From: JBOFEH01 sp051650265
GTDB lineage: Bacteria > Bacillota > Clostridia > Lachnospirales > Cellulosilyticaceae
NCBI GenBank assembly: GCA_051650265.1
Contig: JBOFIR010000277.1
Span: 1 to 6,905, forward strand
Direction of reading: 5' to 3'
Length of the DNA: 6,905 nucleotides
Positions 1-6,292 of this stretch are shown here, one piece after another; position 1 is the first letter of the stretch; each line of letters starts with the position of its first letter. The notes below the pieces were generated by a model. The model ran no database searches. It saw only the letters and a list, made by a program, of their open reading frames with translations, and was not told the origin of the DNA. The position numbers and the translations under genes are program-made.

Positions 1-658
1 CCAGTTCATAATCCATCTCTGATACATGCATTGTAATAGGCACGTTGTACGTCTTTGAAAGCTCATTTGCACGGATCAACGACTCTGTGCTATTTGTATT
101 TGGTGCATGAGGTGCTACAAAAGGTGTAATCAGATCATGCGCTTTCCATTTTTGGATAAACTGCTCTGCGTACTCAAGTCCACCATAAGCCTTTGCACTA
201 TCACATGTTGGGAAATTAATAACCGTTTCTCCAAGGAAGGCTCTTATGCCCATTTCATCTGCCGCCTTTGCAACCTCATCCTCAAAATAGTACATATCCA
301 TCACTGTGGTAACGCCCCCTAGCAGCATCTCACACAAGGCATACTTTGCACTATGATAGGCAAGTGTCTCGTTCATACATTCATTTTCTAGCGGAAATAA
401 ATAGCGTCTCAAGCGATCTTTGCAGTCATCTCCTAGACTTCTAAAGGGGATCATACTCAAATGGGTATGGGTATTGATCATCCCTGGCATCAAAATCCCC
501 CCATTACCCTCTATAACCTCACCGTCTTGTATGCGCAGATCTGCCATACATCCTAGATCAGCAATGCACTCACCCTCTATGATCACATAGCCATCTGATA
601 TTTCGCTGAGCTTCGTATCCATCGTGAGGATACGCACATTTTTTATAATCGTTTTCAT
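1..658 (-). CDS. Amidohydrolase, MTA/SAH (adenosine-type) deaminase-like; 3' end outside window
   Basis: This is the N-terminal 219 residues of a metal-dependent amidohydrolase; the family is usually about 430-450 residues, so roughly half is visible. I translated it from the ATG at 658-656. After a short beta-sandwich start (MKTIIKNVRILTMD) comes MPGMINTHTHLSM with the paired metal ligands H64 and H66. Then come GGVTTVMDMYYF, PHAPNTNS (around H184) and MHVSE (H211, a further metal ligand position). This motif set is typical of the SsnA/TRZ/ATZ branch, which includes 5-methylthioadenosine/S-adenosylhomocysteine deaminase (MtaD), guanine deaminase and s-triazine hydrolases. Family membership is secure; the substrate is not. 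The start codon overlaps the stop of the upstream deaminase gene (ATGA), with a purine-rich AGAGG at 669-673 ten bases before it, so translational coupling is likely. Last visible gene of the operon. The cytoplasmic role is inferred to be deamination of a purine or purine nucleoside. Confidence 0.88.
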   Translation of the reverse strand, partial: MKTIIKNVRILTMDTKLSEISDGYVIIEGECIADLGCMADLRIQDGEVIEGNGGILMPGMINTHTHLSMIPFRSLGDDCKDRLRRYLFPLENECMNETLAYHSAKYALCEMLLGGVTTVMDMYYFEDEVAKAADEMGIRAFLGETVINFPTCDSAKAYGGLEYAEQFIQKWKAHDLITPFVAPHAPNTNSTESLIRANELSKTYNVPITMHVSEMDYEL

Positions 659-2349
659 GACTCATCATCCTCTAGTGTTATAAATTGTTGTGTTCTTGTA
701 TCCAGCATGCCCAAATCAGTCATTTTAATCTCTGGTGATACAGGGAGTGAAAGCGTTGAAAAACTCATGATCTCGTTGAGATGCTGATAGCCTAAGTTTC
801 TCATAGCATTTCTGACCGCTTTCAATTCTTCAGCCAATACTTCGAGCGGTCCATCGCTCACAATTCCACCTACATTGAGCCTAGCACTTGCAACAACCTG
901 CTCATGTTCGCAAACGACATACCCACCTTGCATCGCGACAACTTCATGCTGCGCGGCAAGCATATCTTCACTACTCGTCCCCATGACCATCAGATTATGA
1001 TGATCGTGAGCCCATGTGGTCGCAACTGCTCCTTTTCGGGTCAGTGCCCCCTCTACTAAAGCATACGCCTTATTGCCATTTTTCCCATATCTTTCATAAA
1101 CAACCAGTAAGGCAAGCCCACTAGACTCCCACTGGATCTGTCCCCTTACAACAGGTAATGTACGTTTGACGCGCGTCGTAAAGTTACCATGCGGATTAAT
1201 CTGGATGACGTTGCAAGTTACTTCTGTTTTTTTCTCAGTGTATAATACAAAATCCGCTTTAAGCGCTCGCTCACATTTGACGGAATGATAGGCCTCTTCT
1301 CCAAAATCCTCCTGCTTAGCACACTCACTCTCATAACACTTTCCGTTCTTGTAGACTGCTTCGATTTGACACATATCAAGTTCACTCAGTATCACAAAAT
1401 CTGCAAGCTTCCCTGGCGCAATAGCCCCACGATCACCTAGGTGCATACGACGTGCTGGTGTATAGGTGCTACAATAAATGGCCTGCTCTATAGGCATTCC
1501 TAAATCTACAGCCATCTGAATCACTTTATTCAAATGCCCATCCTTGAGATGGTCCGCCATCACATCATCCGTCACCAATGCAAAATACTCATAGAATTGC
1601 TGCGTAACAAGCATTTTTACGGTCTCATGTGTCAGTGATTTTCTTTGGATTTCCAAAAACATCCCATTTGTAATTTTTTCATAAATAGACTCTGGCGTTT
1701 GCTGCGTATGATCTGCATCCACACCTGCATAAATAAATCTCGCAAGGTCAAGCCCCGAAATTTTGGGACAATGCCCTTCAATTGGCATATATGGCTTCGC
1801 CGCCTGGCATCTACTGATAATCGCCTTAATCAACGTTTCTTCATCGCTGATCAGATCTGGAAAATTCATAACTTCCCCTAGACAAATCACTTTAGGATGC
1901 TCAAGTAGCACCTCAAGCTCTTCTAGTCCAATAGATCCACCTGTCGTTTCAAGTCCACTATGAGTGGATGGCACACTTGAAGGAATCCCATAAAAAATAT
2001 CTAGTGTTGTTTCACTAGATAAAAAGGATTTTATTCCATTGAGTCCCAATACATTGGCAATCTCATGTGGGTCAGCTACCACTGTAGTGACCCCATGAGG
2101 TAATACCATTTTGGAAAATGCGCTAGGAACTGTCATAGAACTTTCAATGTGCATGTGAATATCAATCAGGCCAGGTATAATATATCGCCCTTCACACCAA
2201 ACCTCCTCTTTCGCTTCAAAGTCTTTAAGATCTGGTGCAATATAGTAGAACTTCCCTCCAAGGATTGCAACATCCTTCTTTTCAAAACGCTTTAAGAAGG
2301 TATTATAAACATTCCCACTTCTTAGAATTAAATCCACACACTTCATCAT
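655..2349 (-). CDS. ade: Adenine deaminase family protein (divergent)
   Basis: A 564-residue amidohydrolase, close to the usual length of bacterial adenine deaminases (about 570-590), which convert adenine to hypoxanthine and ammonia. The N-terminal part carries the metal-site motifs: PGLIDIHMHIESS (H65, H67), GEVMNFP (E159), EGHCP (H193), DADH (H214) and LVTDD (D261/D262). RGAIAPGKLADFVIL follows. The C-terminal Adenine_deam_C-like domain shows TTWAHDHHNLMVMGT, LNVGGIVSDGP and LSLPVSPEIKMTDLGMLD. Against the classical enzymes as I remember them, several conserved stretches differ: PSSVPSTHSGLETTGG instead of PSCVPATPFETSG, ADHT instead of SDHE, and IQRKS instead of IREGS. It may therefore be a paralogue with shifted specificity, and the symbol marks family only. 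The start is ATG-ATG at 2349, with AAAGGA just upstream, 15 bases after the receptor gene's stop. The gene ends by ATGA overlap with the next amidohydrolase. A cytoplasmic purine-salvage role is inferred. Confidence 0.87.
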   Translation of the reverse strand: MMKCVDLILRSGNVYNTFLKRFEKKDVAILGGKFYYIAPDLKDFEAKEEVWCEGRYIIPGLIDIHMHIESSMTVPSAFSKMVLPHGVTTVVADPHEIANVLGLNGIKSFLSSETTLDIFYGIPSSVPSTHSGLETTGGSIGLEELEVLLEHPKVICLGEVMNFPDLISDEETLIKAIISRCQAAKPYMPIEGHCPKISGLDLARFIYAGVDADHTQQTPESIYEKITNGMFLEIQRKSLTHETVKMLVTQQFYEYFALVTDDVMADHLKDGHLNKVIQMAVDLGMPIEQAIYCSTYTPARRMHLGDRGAIAPGKLADFVILSELDMCQIEAVYKNGKCYESECAKQEDFGEEAYHSVKCERALKADFVLYTEKKTEVTCNVIQINPHGNFTTRVKRTLPVVRGQIQWESSGLALLVVYERYGKNGNKAYALVEGALTRKGAVATTWAHDHHNLMVMGTSSEDMLAAQHEVVAMQGGYVVCEHEQVVASARLNVGGIVSDGPLEVLAEELKAVRNAMRNLGYQHLNEIMSFSTLSLPVSPEIKMTDLGMLDTRTQQFITLEDDES

Positions 2350-2364
2350 TTTAACATTCCTTTA

Positions 2365-3423
2365 TTAGCTATTTAAAATACGATTCCACTGATCAATCCA
2401 TTTTGGAAGAAGTGGATTCACAAATGCATAATCAATTGCTTTTGCAGACTCTGCAACTGCACCGTAAGTTTTGTTCATCGCTTGTTCTGGTGTTAATGTG
2501 ACTTCAGCATTTGTAGGTGCTTCGTTTAAAGCAGTTGCTACTGTTGTCTGAAGTTCATTGCTAAGTCTCCAATTGATGAACTCATATGCAAGATCTTTAT
2601 TTTTTGAATTTACGTTAATATCTACTGTATTAAAGTTTGCATAAGTACCAGATACAGGACTTACATAAGTCACTTGCGGTGCTGCACTTTGAATTGTAGG
2701 AATCGCAAAGTCACCTACTACTGCCGCTACAATCTCTCCTGATGCAAACATATTTGCAAGGTCAGATGATTTAGAATACGTTTTCACAATGTTTGGCTTA
2801 AGTTCTGCTAAAGCTTCAAAAGCAGCTGCACCTTCATCTGCTTTGAGATCGCCACCTTTATAGTCGTTTGCTACATGCATCATCGCTGGCCCAAAAGTTG
2901 ATGTAATATCTGGAATAGAGATTTTACCTACAAGTTCTGGTCTCCAAAGATCCGCAAACTCAGTAATTTCAAATCCTAACGCCTCTTTGTCATAAATGAT
3001 TCCAAGGCTATTGACTGTATAGGCTGGACCAAATCCATTCTCTGTTAATTCTTTTGCTGCTGGAATAAGTGCGCCTGCATTCGGAATTTTTGAATAATCA
3101 AGTGTTTCAAATAATCCAGCTGCGTGCCCTTCTGCAGCTTTAGATTGTGATAAATCAATAAGATCAACTTTTGAGCGTGGGTCTGCTGCAAGCTTTGTAT
3201 AACGCTCTGAAGTTGTGCCTACCTCTACAATAATGTCACAGTTAAATTGCTCTTCAAATGGTGCATAAACCTCTTCTTGTAAAATATCTTCGCTTAATCC
3301 CCAAGTAGAGATCACTAATTGGCGCTTACCATCTGTTGCCTCTTCTTGACCACCTGCAGCACATCCTGTGAATGTCCCAAGTGCTATGATTACTGAAAGT
3401 CCAAGTACTAATGCTTTTTTCAT
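2365..3423 (-). CDS. ABC transporter substrate-binding lipoprotein, PotD-like family
   Basis: A 352-residue extracellular solute-binding protein. The start MKKALVLGLSVIIALGTFTG-C has a basic tip, a hydrophobic core and a lipobox (FTG-C21), so it should be lipidated on C21 and anchored outside the membrane. A short Gly/Glu-rich linker precedes the mature domain. That domain begins LVISTWG (W41) and continues with PFEEQFNCDIIVE, YTVNSLGIIYDKEALG and ISIPDITSTFGPAMM, the pattern of the PotD / Fe3+ / aminoethylphosphonate class of two-lobed receptors. It ends with LLPKWIDQWNRILNS. I do not see the classical PotD stretch of Asp/Glu and aromatic residues after YDLVVPS; the equivalent region reads VDLIDLSQSKAAEGHAAG. 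Polyamine binding therefore should not be assumed. The gene lies 18 bases after the ATPase stop, with AGGAG eight bases before the ATG, and 15 bases before the adenine deaminase gene, which suggests a purine-related ligand. Confidence 0.88.
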   Translation of the reverse strand: MKKALVLGLSVIIALGTFTGCAAGGQEEATDGKRQLVISTWGLSEDILQEEVYAPFEEQFNCDIIVEVGTTSERYTKLAADPRSKVDLIDLSQSKAAEGHAAGLFETLDYSKIPNAGALIPAAKELTENGFGPAYTVNSLGIIYDKEALGFEITEFADLWRPELVGKISIPDITSTFGPAMMHVANDYKGGDLKADEGAAAFEALAELKPNIVKTYSKSSDLANMFASGEIVAAVVGDFAIPTIQSAAPQVTYVSPVSGTYANFNTVDINVNSKNKDLAYEFINWRLSNELQTTVATALNEAPTNAEVTLTPEQAMNKTYGAVAESAKAIDYAFVNPLLPKWIDQWNRILNS

Positions 3424-3441
3424 TATTCCTGCTCCTATCTC

Positions 3442-4476
3442 TTATACAAGTATGATTTTATGTGCTGGTAAAACAAGTGTTAACTGATCACCTGTCTCGT
3501 AAACTTCTTCTGTCTGTCCATTGACTACAAGTGTGCCAAGTGGCGTTTTTACTTCATATTGATACGCTTTCCCAAGGAAAGTTCTCACTTCAATTGTACC
3601 TGTTACTGTATTTGTACATTCATTTGCTGTTGCAATAAGAATATCATCTGGCCTAATCGTACCTTGGCATGTGTCAGGGTACATATCACTTTCTACTGTA
3701 AAAACATTGCCTGTCTCATCATGATAAGTCGTACCACCTGTACGCTTGAGTTTAATAAAGTTTTCAAATCCAATGAAACGTGCCACAAATTCTGTTCGTG
3801 GACGCTTATAGATATTTTCTGGTGAGTCATATTGTTCAATTACACCGTTATTCATAACAGCTACTTTATCTGAAATTGAGAAGCACTCCTCTTGATCATG
3901 TGTTACGAAAAGTGTTGTAATCCCAAGTTTCTTTTGGAGACGTTTGATTTCTACACGCATATTCACACGGAGTTTAGCATCTAAGTTGCTCAGTGGTTCA
4001 TCAAGTAGCAATAATTTCGGCTCGATTACAAGTGCACGTGCTAATGCCACACGTTGTCTTTGCCCACCAGACATCTGCTTTGGAAAGCGACTGGCAAGTT
4101 CTGTAAGACCACATACTTCAAGGACATCTTTCACCTTCGATTCAATTTGTTTTTTATCCATCTTTCTCAGCTTGAGTCCGAAGGCTACGTTATCATAGAC
4201 ACTTAAATGTGGGAATAACGCATAGCTTTGGAACACAAGCCCAAAGTTTCTTTTATGTACAGGTACTTTTGTAAGATCTTCCCCATCTAGGACAAACGCG
4301 CCACCTGTTGGCTCTACAAAACCTGCCACCACACGTAATGTTGTTGTTTTTCCACAACCACTTGGCCCAAGTAATGAAACAAGTTCGCCTTTTTGTATGT
4401 CTAAGTTAAGACCTTCCAATATATTTTTCTTCCCGTCATAGCTGACGTTGATTTGATTAAGTTGCATGAATGACAT
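3442..4476 (-). CDS. ABC transporter ATP-binding protein, PotA-like
   Basis: A 344-residue nucleotide-binding subunit that powers the two adjacent permeases. All ATPase motifs are intact. Walker A is GPSGCGKTT (37-45) and the Q-loop glutamine is Q83 in VFQSYALFPH. The signature is MSGGQRQR (135-142), with Met in place of the usual Leu. Walker B is LLLLDEP (155-161, catalytic E160), the D-loop is SNLD (163-166) and the switch histidine is H193 in FVTHDQEE. After the ATPase domain the chain continues through RPRTEFVARFIGFENF into a TOBE-type C-terminal domain (about 265-340, with GTIRPDDILIA), as in PotA, FbpC and MalK-class importers. It acts on the cytoplasmic face of the membrane. The start at 4476 is supported by AGGAGG at 4485-4490, eight bases upstream, overlapping the stop codon of the preceding permease gene. 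Motifs of this kind do not reveal the substrate. Confidence 0.95.
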   Translation of the reverse strand: MSFMQLNQINVSYDGKKNILEGLNLDIQKGELVSLLGPSGCGKTTTLRVVAGFVEPTGGAFVLDGEDLTKVPVHKRNFGLVFQSYALFPHLSVYDNVAFGLKLRKMDKKQIESKVKDVLEVCGLTELASRFPKQMSGGQRQRVALARALVIEPKLLLLDEPLSNLDAKLRVNMRVEIKRLQKKLGITTLFVTHDQEECFSISDKVAVMNNGVIEQYDSPENIYKRPRTEFVARFIGFENFIKLKRTGGTTYHDETGNVFTVESDMYPDTCQGTIRPDDILIATANECTNTVTGTIEVRTFLGKAYQYEVKTPLGTLVVNGQTEEVYETGDQLTLVLPAHKIILV

Positions 4477-4488
4477 CTTGTTTTCCTC

Positions 4489-5271
4489 CTATTTTGACAG
4501 CGCTGCAATTCCTAATGTTTTTTCTACGATAAACATGATAATCATTGTTGTAAGCATCAGTAATACTGATACAGCCGAGACAGTTGGATCATAGTAGTAC
4601 TCGATATAGTTCATTAAAGTTGTTGGGAACGTACTGACTCCTGGTCCGCTTAAAAACATCGATACTGGGATATTGTTGAACGAGTTGATAAATGCCAACA
4701 TAAATGCTGCTGAAATACCTGATGTGATATTTGGAAGAACGACCTTAAAGAACGCACCAAACTTACCACAGCCAAGGCTCCACGCTGCCTCTTCTATTGA
4801 AAAATCAAATTGTTCAAGACTTGATCCCACAATACGGATAATATAAGGAAGAACTGCTAAAAAATGTCCTAATAATAAGCCGTAGTACACTGGAATTCTA
4901 AGACCAATCACAATGAACTGATACAGGGAGAAACCTACTACAATCCCTGGAATGATTGTTGGCGACAAGAAGAAACTCTTGAGAAACTTCTTTCCTTTGA
5001 TACTATAGCGTGCCATAGCATAAGCTGCAGGTACACCCACTAGTAAAGCTAATAAAGTTGCTAGTAATGCAATCTGAATACTCAGTCCAAAAGAACTCAT
5101 AAATGACTCTGATGCAAAGACATTAGCAAACCATTTGAGTGAGAATGACTGAATAGGGAATGTAATCGTACTTTCTCCTCCAAAAGCAGTCACAGCAATA
5201 ATCACAAGGGGTAAGAATAGGAAAAGAAACACTCCCATAGAAAAAATTGATAATAATCTGTTTTTACGCAT
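4489..5271 (-). CDS. ABC transporter permease, PotC-like
   Basis: A 260-residue inner-membrane permease of the binding-protein-dependent type. Hydrophobic segments lie at about 9-29, 62-86, 102-122, 130-148, 183-205 and 232-250, giving the usual six spans. The cytoplasmic EAA loop that docks on the ATPase is visible as EEAAWSLG followed by FFKVVLP (160-180, with G167 and L179-P180). It pairs with the upstream PotB-like protein to form the channel. I chose ATG 5271 rather than the in-frame GTG at 5280: the sequence GAGGTG at 5278-5283 is well placed as the ribosome site for the ATG (six bases between) and would itself be consumed by the GTG start. With this start the gene overlaps the preceding permease gene by eight bases, suggesting coupled translation. 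The ATPase gene follows after 12 bases. Confidence 0.92.
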   Translation of the reverse strand: MRKNRLLSIFSMGVFLFLFLPLVIIAVTAFGGESTITFPIQSFSLKWFANVFASESFMSSFGLSIQIALLATLLALLVGVPAAYAMARYSIKGKKFLKSFFLSPTIIPGIVVGFSLYQFIVIGLRIPVYYGLLLGHFLAVLPYIIRIVGSSLEQFDFSIEEAAWSLGCGKFGAFFKVVLPNITSGISAAFMLAFINSFNNIPVSMFLSGPGVSTFPTTLMNYIEYYYDPTVSAVSVLLMLTTMIIMFIVEKTLGIAALSK

Positions 5272-6097
5272 GCTCTTCACCTCTCTTGTCTAATCTTGCT
5301 GCCACACCGTTAAGCACTTTAATCACAATCACTGTTGTGATAATCATAATCGTTGCAATGACACTTGCACCTGTCCAATCACCCATTGACATCGCTTTTT
5401 GATAAATAAAGGTTGCAAGTACTAAATTTTTATTACCACCTAATAATTGTGGTGTTGTATAAGCTGTGAGGGCACCTGTAAATACGAGAACCCCACCTAC
5501 AATAATACCTGGTAAACTCATTGGTAAGATGACTTTCATGAAAGCAGTCATACGATTCGCACCTAAGCTTTCTGCCGCTTCCATCATATCATTGTCAATA
5601 TTCTCCATCACCCCAACTACTGTAATAATCATCAGTGGTAAGAATAAGTAGATTGTACCGATAATGATCGCAAACTCTGTATAGAGCAGTGTGAGTGGCT
5701 CTTGAATAAGTCCTAACTTCATCAATAAGGTATTAATGACACCATTTTTCCCAAGAATATTAATCCAGGCAAAACTTCTTACGACAGAGTTTGTGAGAAG
5801 TGGAAAAATTGAAATCGCCATCAGTAAACTGCGCCATTTCTTGTCACAACGTGATATGTAATAAGCTGTAGGAACACCAAGAACAACACATACAATTGTA
5901 CTAATAAGTGCAATACGAAGCGTTCTTATGAAAATTCCCATGTAGTATTCATCTCTAAAGAACTCTGTATATCTTGAAAGCGTTAGCCCACCATCAAATA
6001 CTGTAGGGGCTAAAATATTAACCAGTGGCAATACAAGAAATACAATTAATAGTACCAATCCTGGCACTAACAGGAACCCGTGCATTTTTTTCTTCAT
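5264..6097 (-). CDS. ABC transporter permease, PotB-like; first gene of the operon
   Basis: A 277-residue membrane protein with hydrophobic spans at about 8-30, 61-82, 91-113, 141-163, 196-216 and 243-263. The ATPase-docking EAA loop reads MEAAESLGANRMTAFMKVILP (about 172-192; E173, G179 and L191-P192 match the consensus). GALTAYTTPQLLGG follows, typical of PotB / Fe3+ / sulfate-type permeases. The frame is open further upstream, to an ATG at 6154, but that start has no ribosome site and would lie within the putative operator. ATG 6097 is preceded by AAGGAGG five bases away, and the protein then begins MKKKMHGFLLVPG, a normal permease N-terminus. About 90 bases of leader separate the predicted transcription start from this codon. 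The protein works with the PotC-like partner and the PotA-like ATPase. Confidence 0.93.
   Translation of the reverse strand: MKKKMHGFLLVPGLVLLIVFLVLPLVNILAPTVFDGGLTLSRYTEFFRDEYYMGIFIRTLRIALISTIVCVVLGVPTAYYISRCDKKWRSLLMAISIFPLLTNSVVRSFAWINILGKNGVINTLLMKLGLIQEPLTLLYTEFAIIIGTIYLFLPLMIITVVGVMENIDNDMMEAAESLGANRMTAFMKVILPMSLPGIIVGGVLVFTGALTAYTTPQLLGGNKNLVLATFIYQKAMSMGDWTGASVIATIMIITTVIVIKVLNGVAARLDKRGEEHA
5278..5283 (-). promoter_or_regulatory. Ribosome binding site deciding the PotC-like start
   Basis: On the minus strand this reads GAGGTG, lying inside the last codons of the PotB-like gene and six bases before ATG 5271. Its final GTG is the alternative in-frame start (5280), which has only a purine run touching it and no proper spacing. 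The ATG start is therefore preferred. Confidence 0.65.
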
Positions 6098-6102
6098 AAC
6101 AT

Positions 6103-6109
6103 CCTCCTT
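6103..6109 (-). promoter_or_regulatory. Ribosome binding site fixing the PotB-like start
   Basis: Read on the minus strand this is AAGGAGG, a near-perfect anti-16S match, five bases before ATG 6097. It decides against the longer frame that begins at ATG 6154, which has only an A/T-rich stretch in front of it. Confidence 0.88.
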
Positions 6110-6149
6110 AAAAACGCAATCCACGAACTTACTCTCTTTTATATTATCT

Positions 6150-6185
6150 AACATTCGATATATTTTTCTATATTTCGTTCGGATT
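6150..6185 (-). promoter_or_regulatory. Putative operator: two PurBox-like direct repeats
   Basis: On the minus strand AATCCGAACGAA (6185-6174) and ATATCGAATGTT (6161-6150) lie in the same orientation with their CGAA cores 24 bases apart. Compared with the Bacillus PurR box as I recall it (AWWWCGAACRWT), they match about 10 and 11 of 12 positions. The first also resembles the lactococcal form AWWWCCGAACWWT. They sit at and just after the expected transcription start (about 6188), where a bound protein would block initiation or elongation. Purine-responsive control fits the deaminase cargo of the operon. Caveats: the usual Bacillus arrangement is an inverted pair, the region is A/T-rich so partial matches are easy, and no regulator gene is in the window. 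Confidence 0.4.
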
Positions 6186-6194
6186 TATAACTGG

Positions 6195-6223
6195 ATTATA
6201 GCAAAATTTTTGGTATTACGCAA
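6195..6223 (-). promoter_or_regulatory. Sigma-A-type promoter of the transporter-deaminase operon
   Basis: On the minus strand the -35 element is TTGCGT (6223-6218), followed by a 17-base spacer and a consensus -10 TATAAT (6200-6195). A TG one base before the -10 (TGCTATAAT) gives an extended -10. A/T-rich runs upstream (about 6224-6242) could act as an UP element. Transcription should start near 6188. The promoter lies just after the terminator of the upstream gene, so the operon should be transcribed independently. Elements are seen directly; activity is inferred. Confidence 0.8.
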
Positions 6224-6245
6224 TCTTTTTTGTAAAAAAATGGCG

Positions 6246-6280
6246 AAAAAAATAGATAACCGATTCAGGTTATCTATTTT
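6246..6280 (-). terminator. Intrinsic terminator of the upstream gene
   Basis: A perfect 13-base-pair inverted repeat (arms 6249-6261 and 6268-6280) encloses a six-base loop. On the minus strand the core stem is AGATAACC / GGTTATCT, and the right arm runs into a seven-base T tract (6252-6246). It begins 12 bases after the stop codon of the 6293-6880 gene and ends 23 bases before the next operon's -35 element, so it separates the two transcription units. The opposite direction has only a short T run, so the terminator points leftward. Confidence 0.9.
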
Positions 6281-6292
6281 CGTTCATATCAC

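Noticed and set aside
107..322. Plus-strand open frame of 71 codons.
   Set aside because: It lies antisense within the amidohydrolase gene, has Cys/His-rich low-plausibility content, no family match and no promoter or ribosome site.
1645..1963. Overlapping plus-strand open frames within the adenine deaminase gene.
   Set aside because: They are antisense to a well-conserved coding region, with serine runs that simply mirror the opposite strand's codons.
3559..4198. Plus-strand open frames opposite the ATPase gene.
   Set aside because: Both are complements of conserved ATPase or TOBE-domain codons and show no recognisable domain.
5272..5280. GTG start at 5280 for the PotC-like permease.
   Set aside because: The GTG forms part of the best ribosome site (GAGGTG) for ATG 5271 and has no properly spaced site of its own.
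6098..6154. Extended N-terminus of the PotB-like permease from ATG 6154 (19 extra residues).
   Set aside because: No ribosome site precedes it, the added residues are charged and unlike permease N-termini, and ATG 6097 has a near-perfect AAGGAGG five bases upstream.
6098..6240. A purine riboswitch upstream of the operon.
   Set aside because: Considered because of the deaminases, but the minus-strand leader lacks the conserved core and loop sequences and shows no terminator/antiterminator pair.
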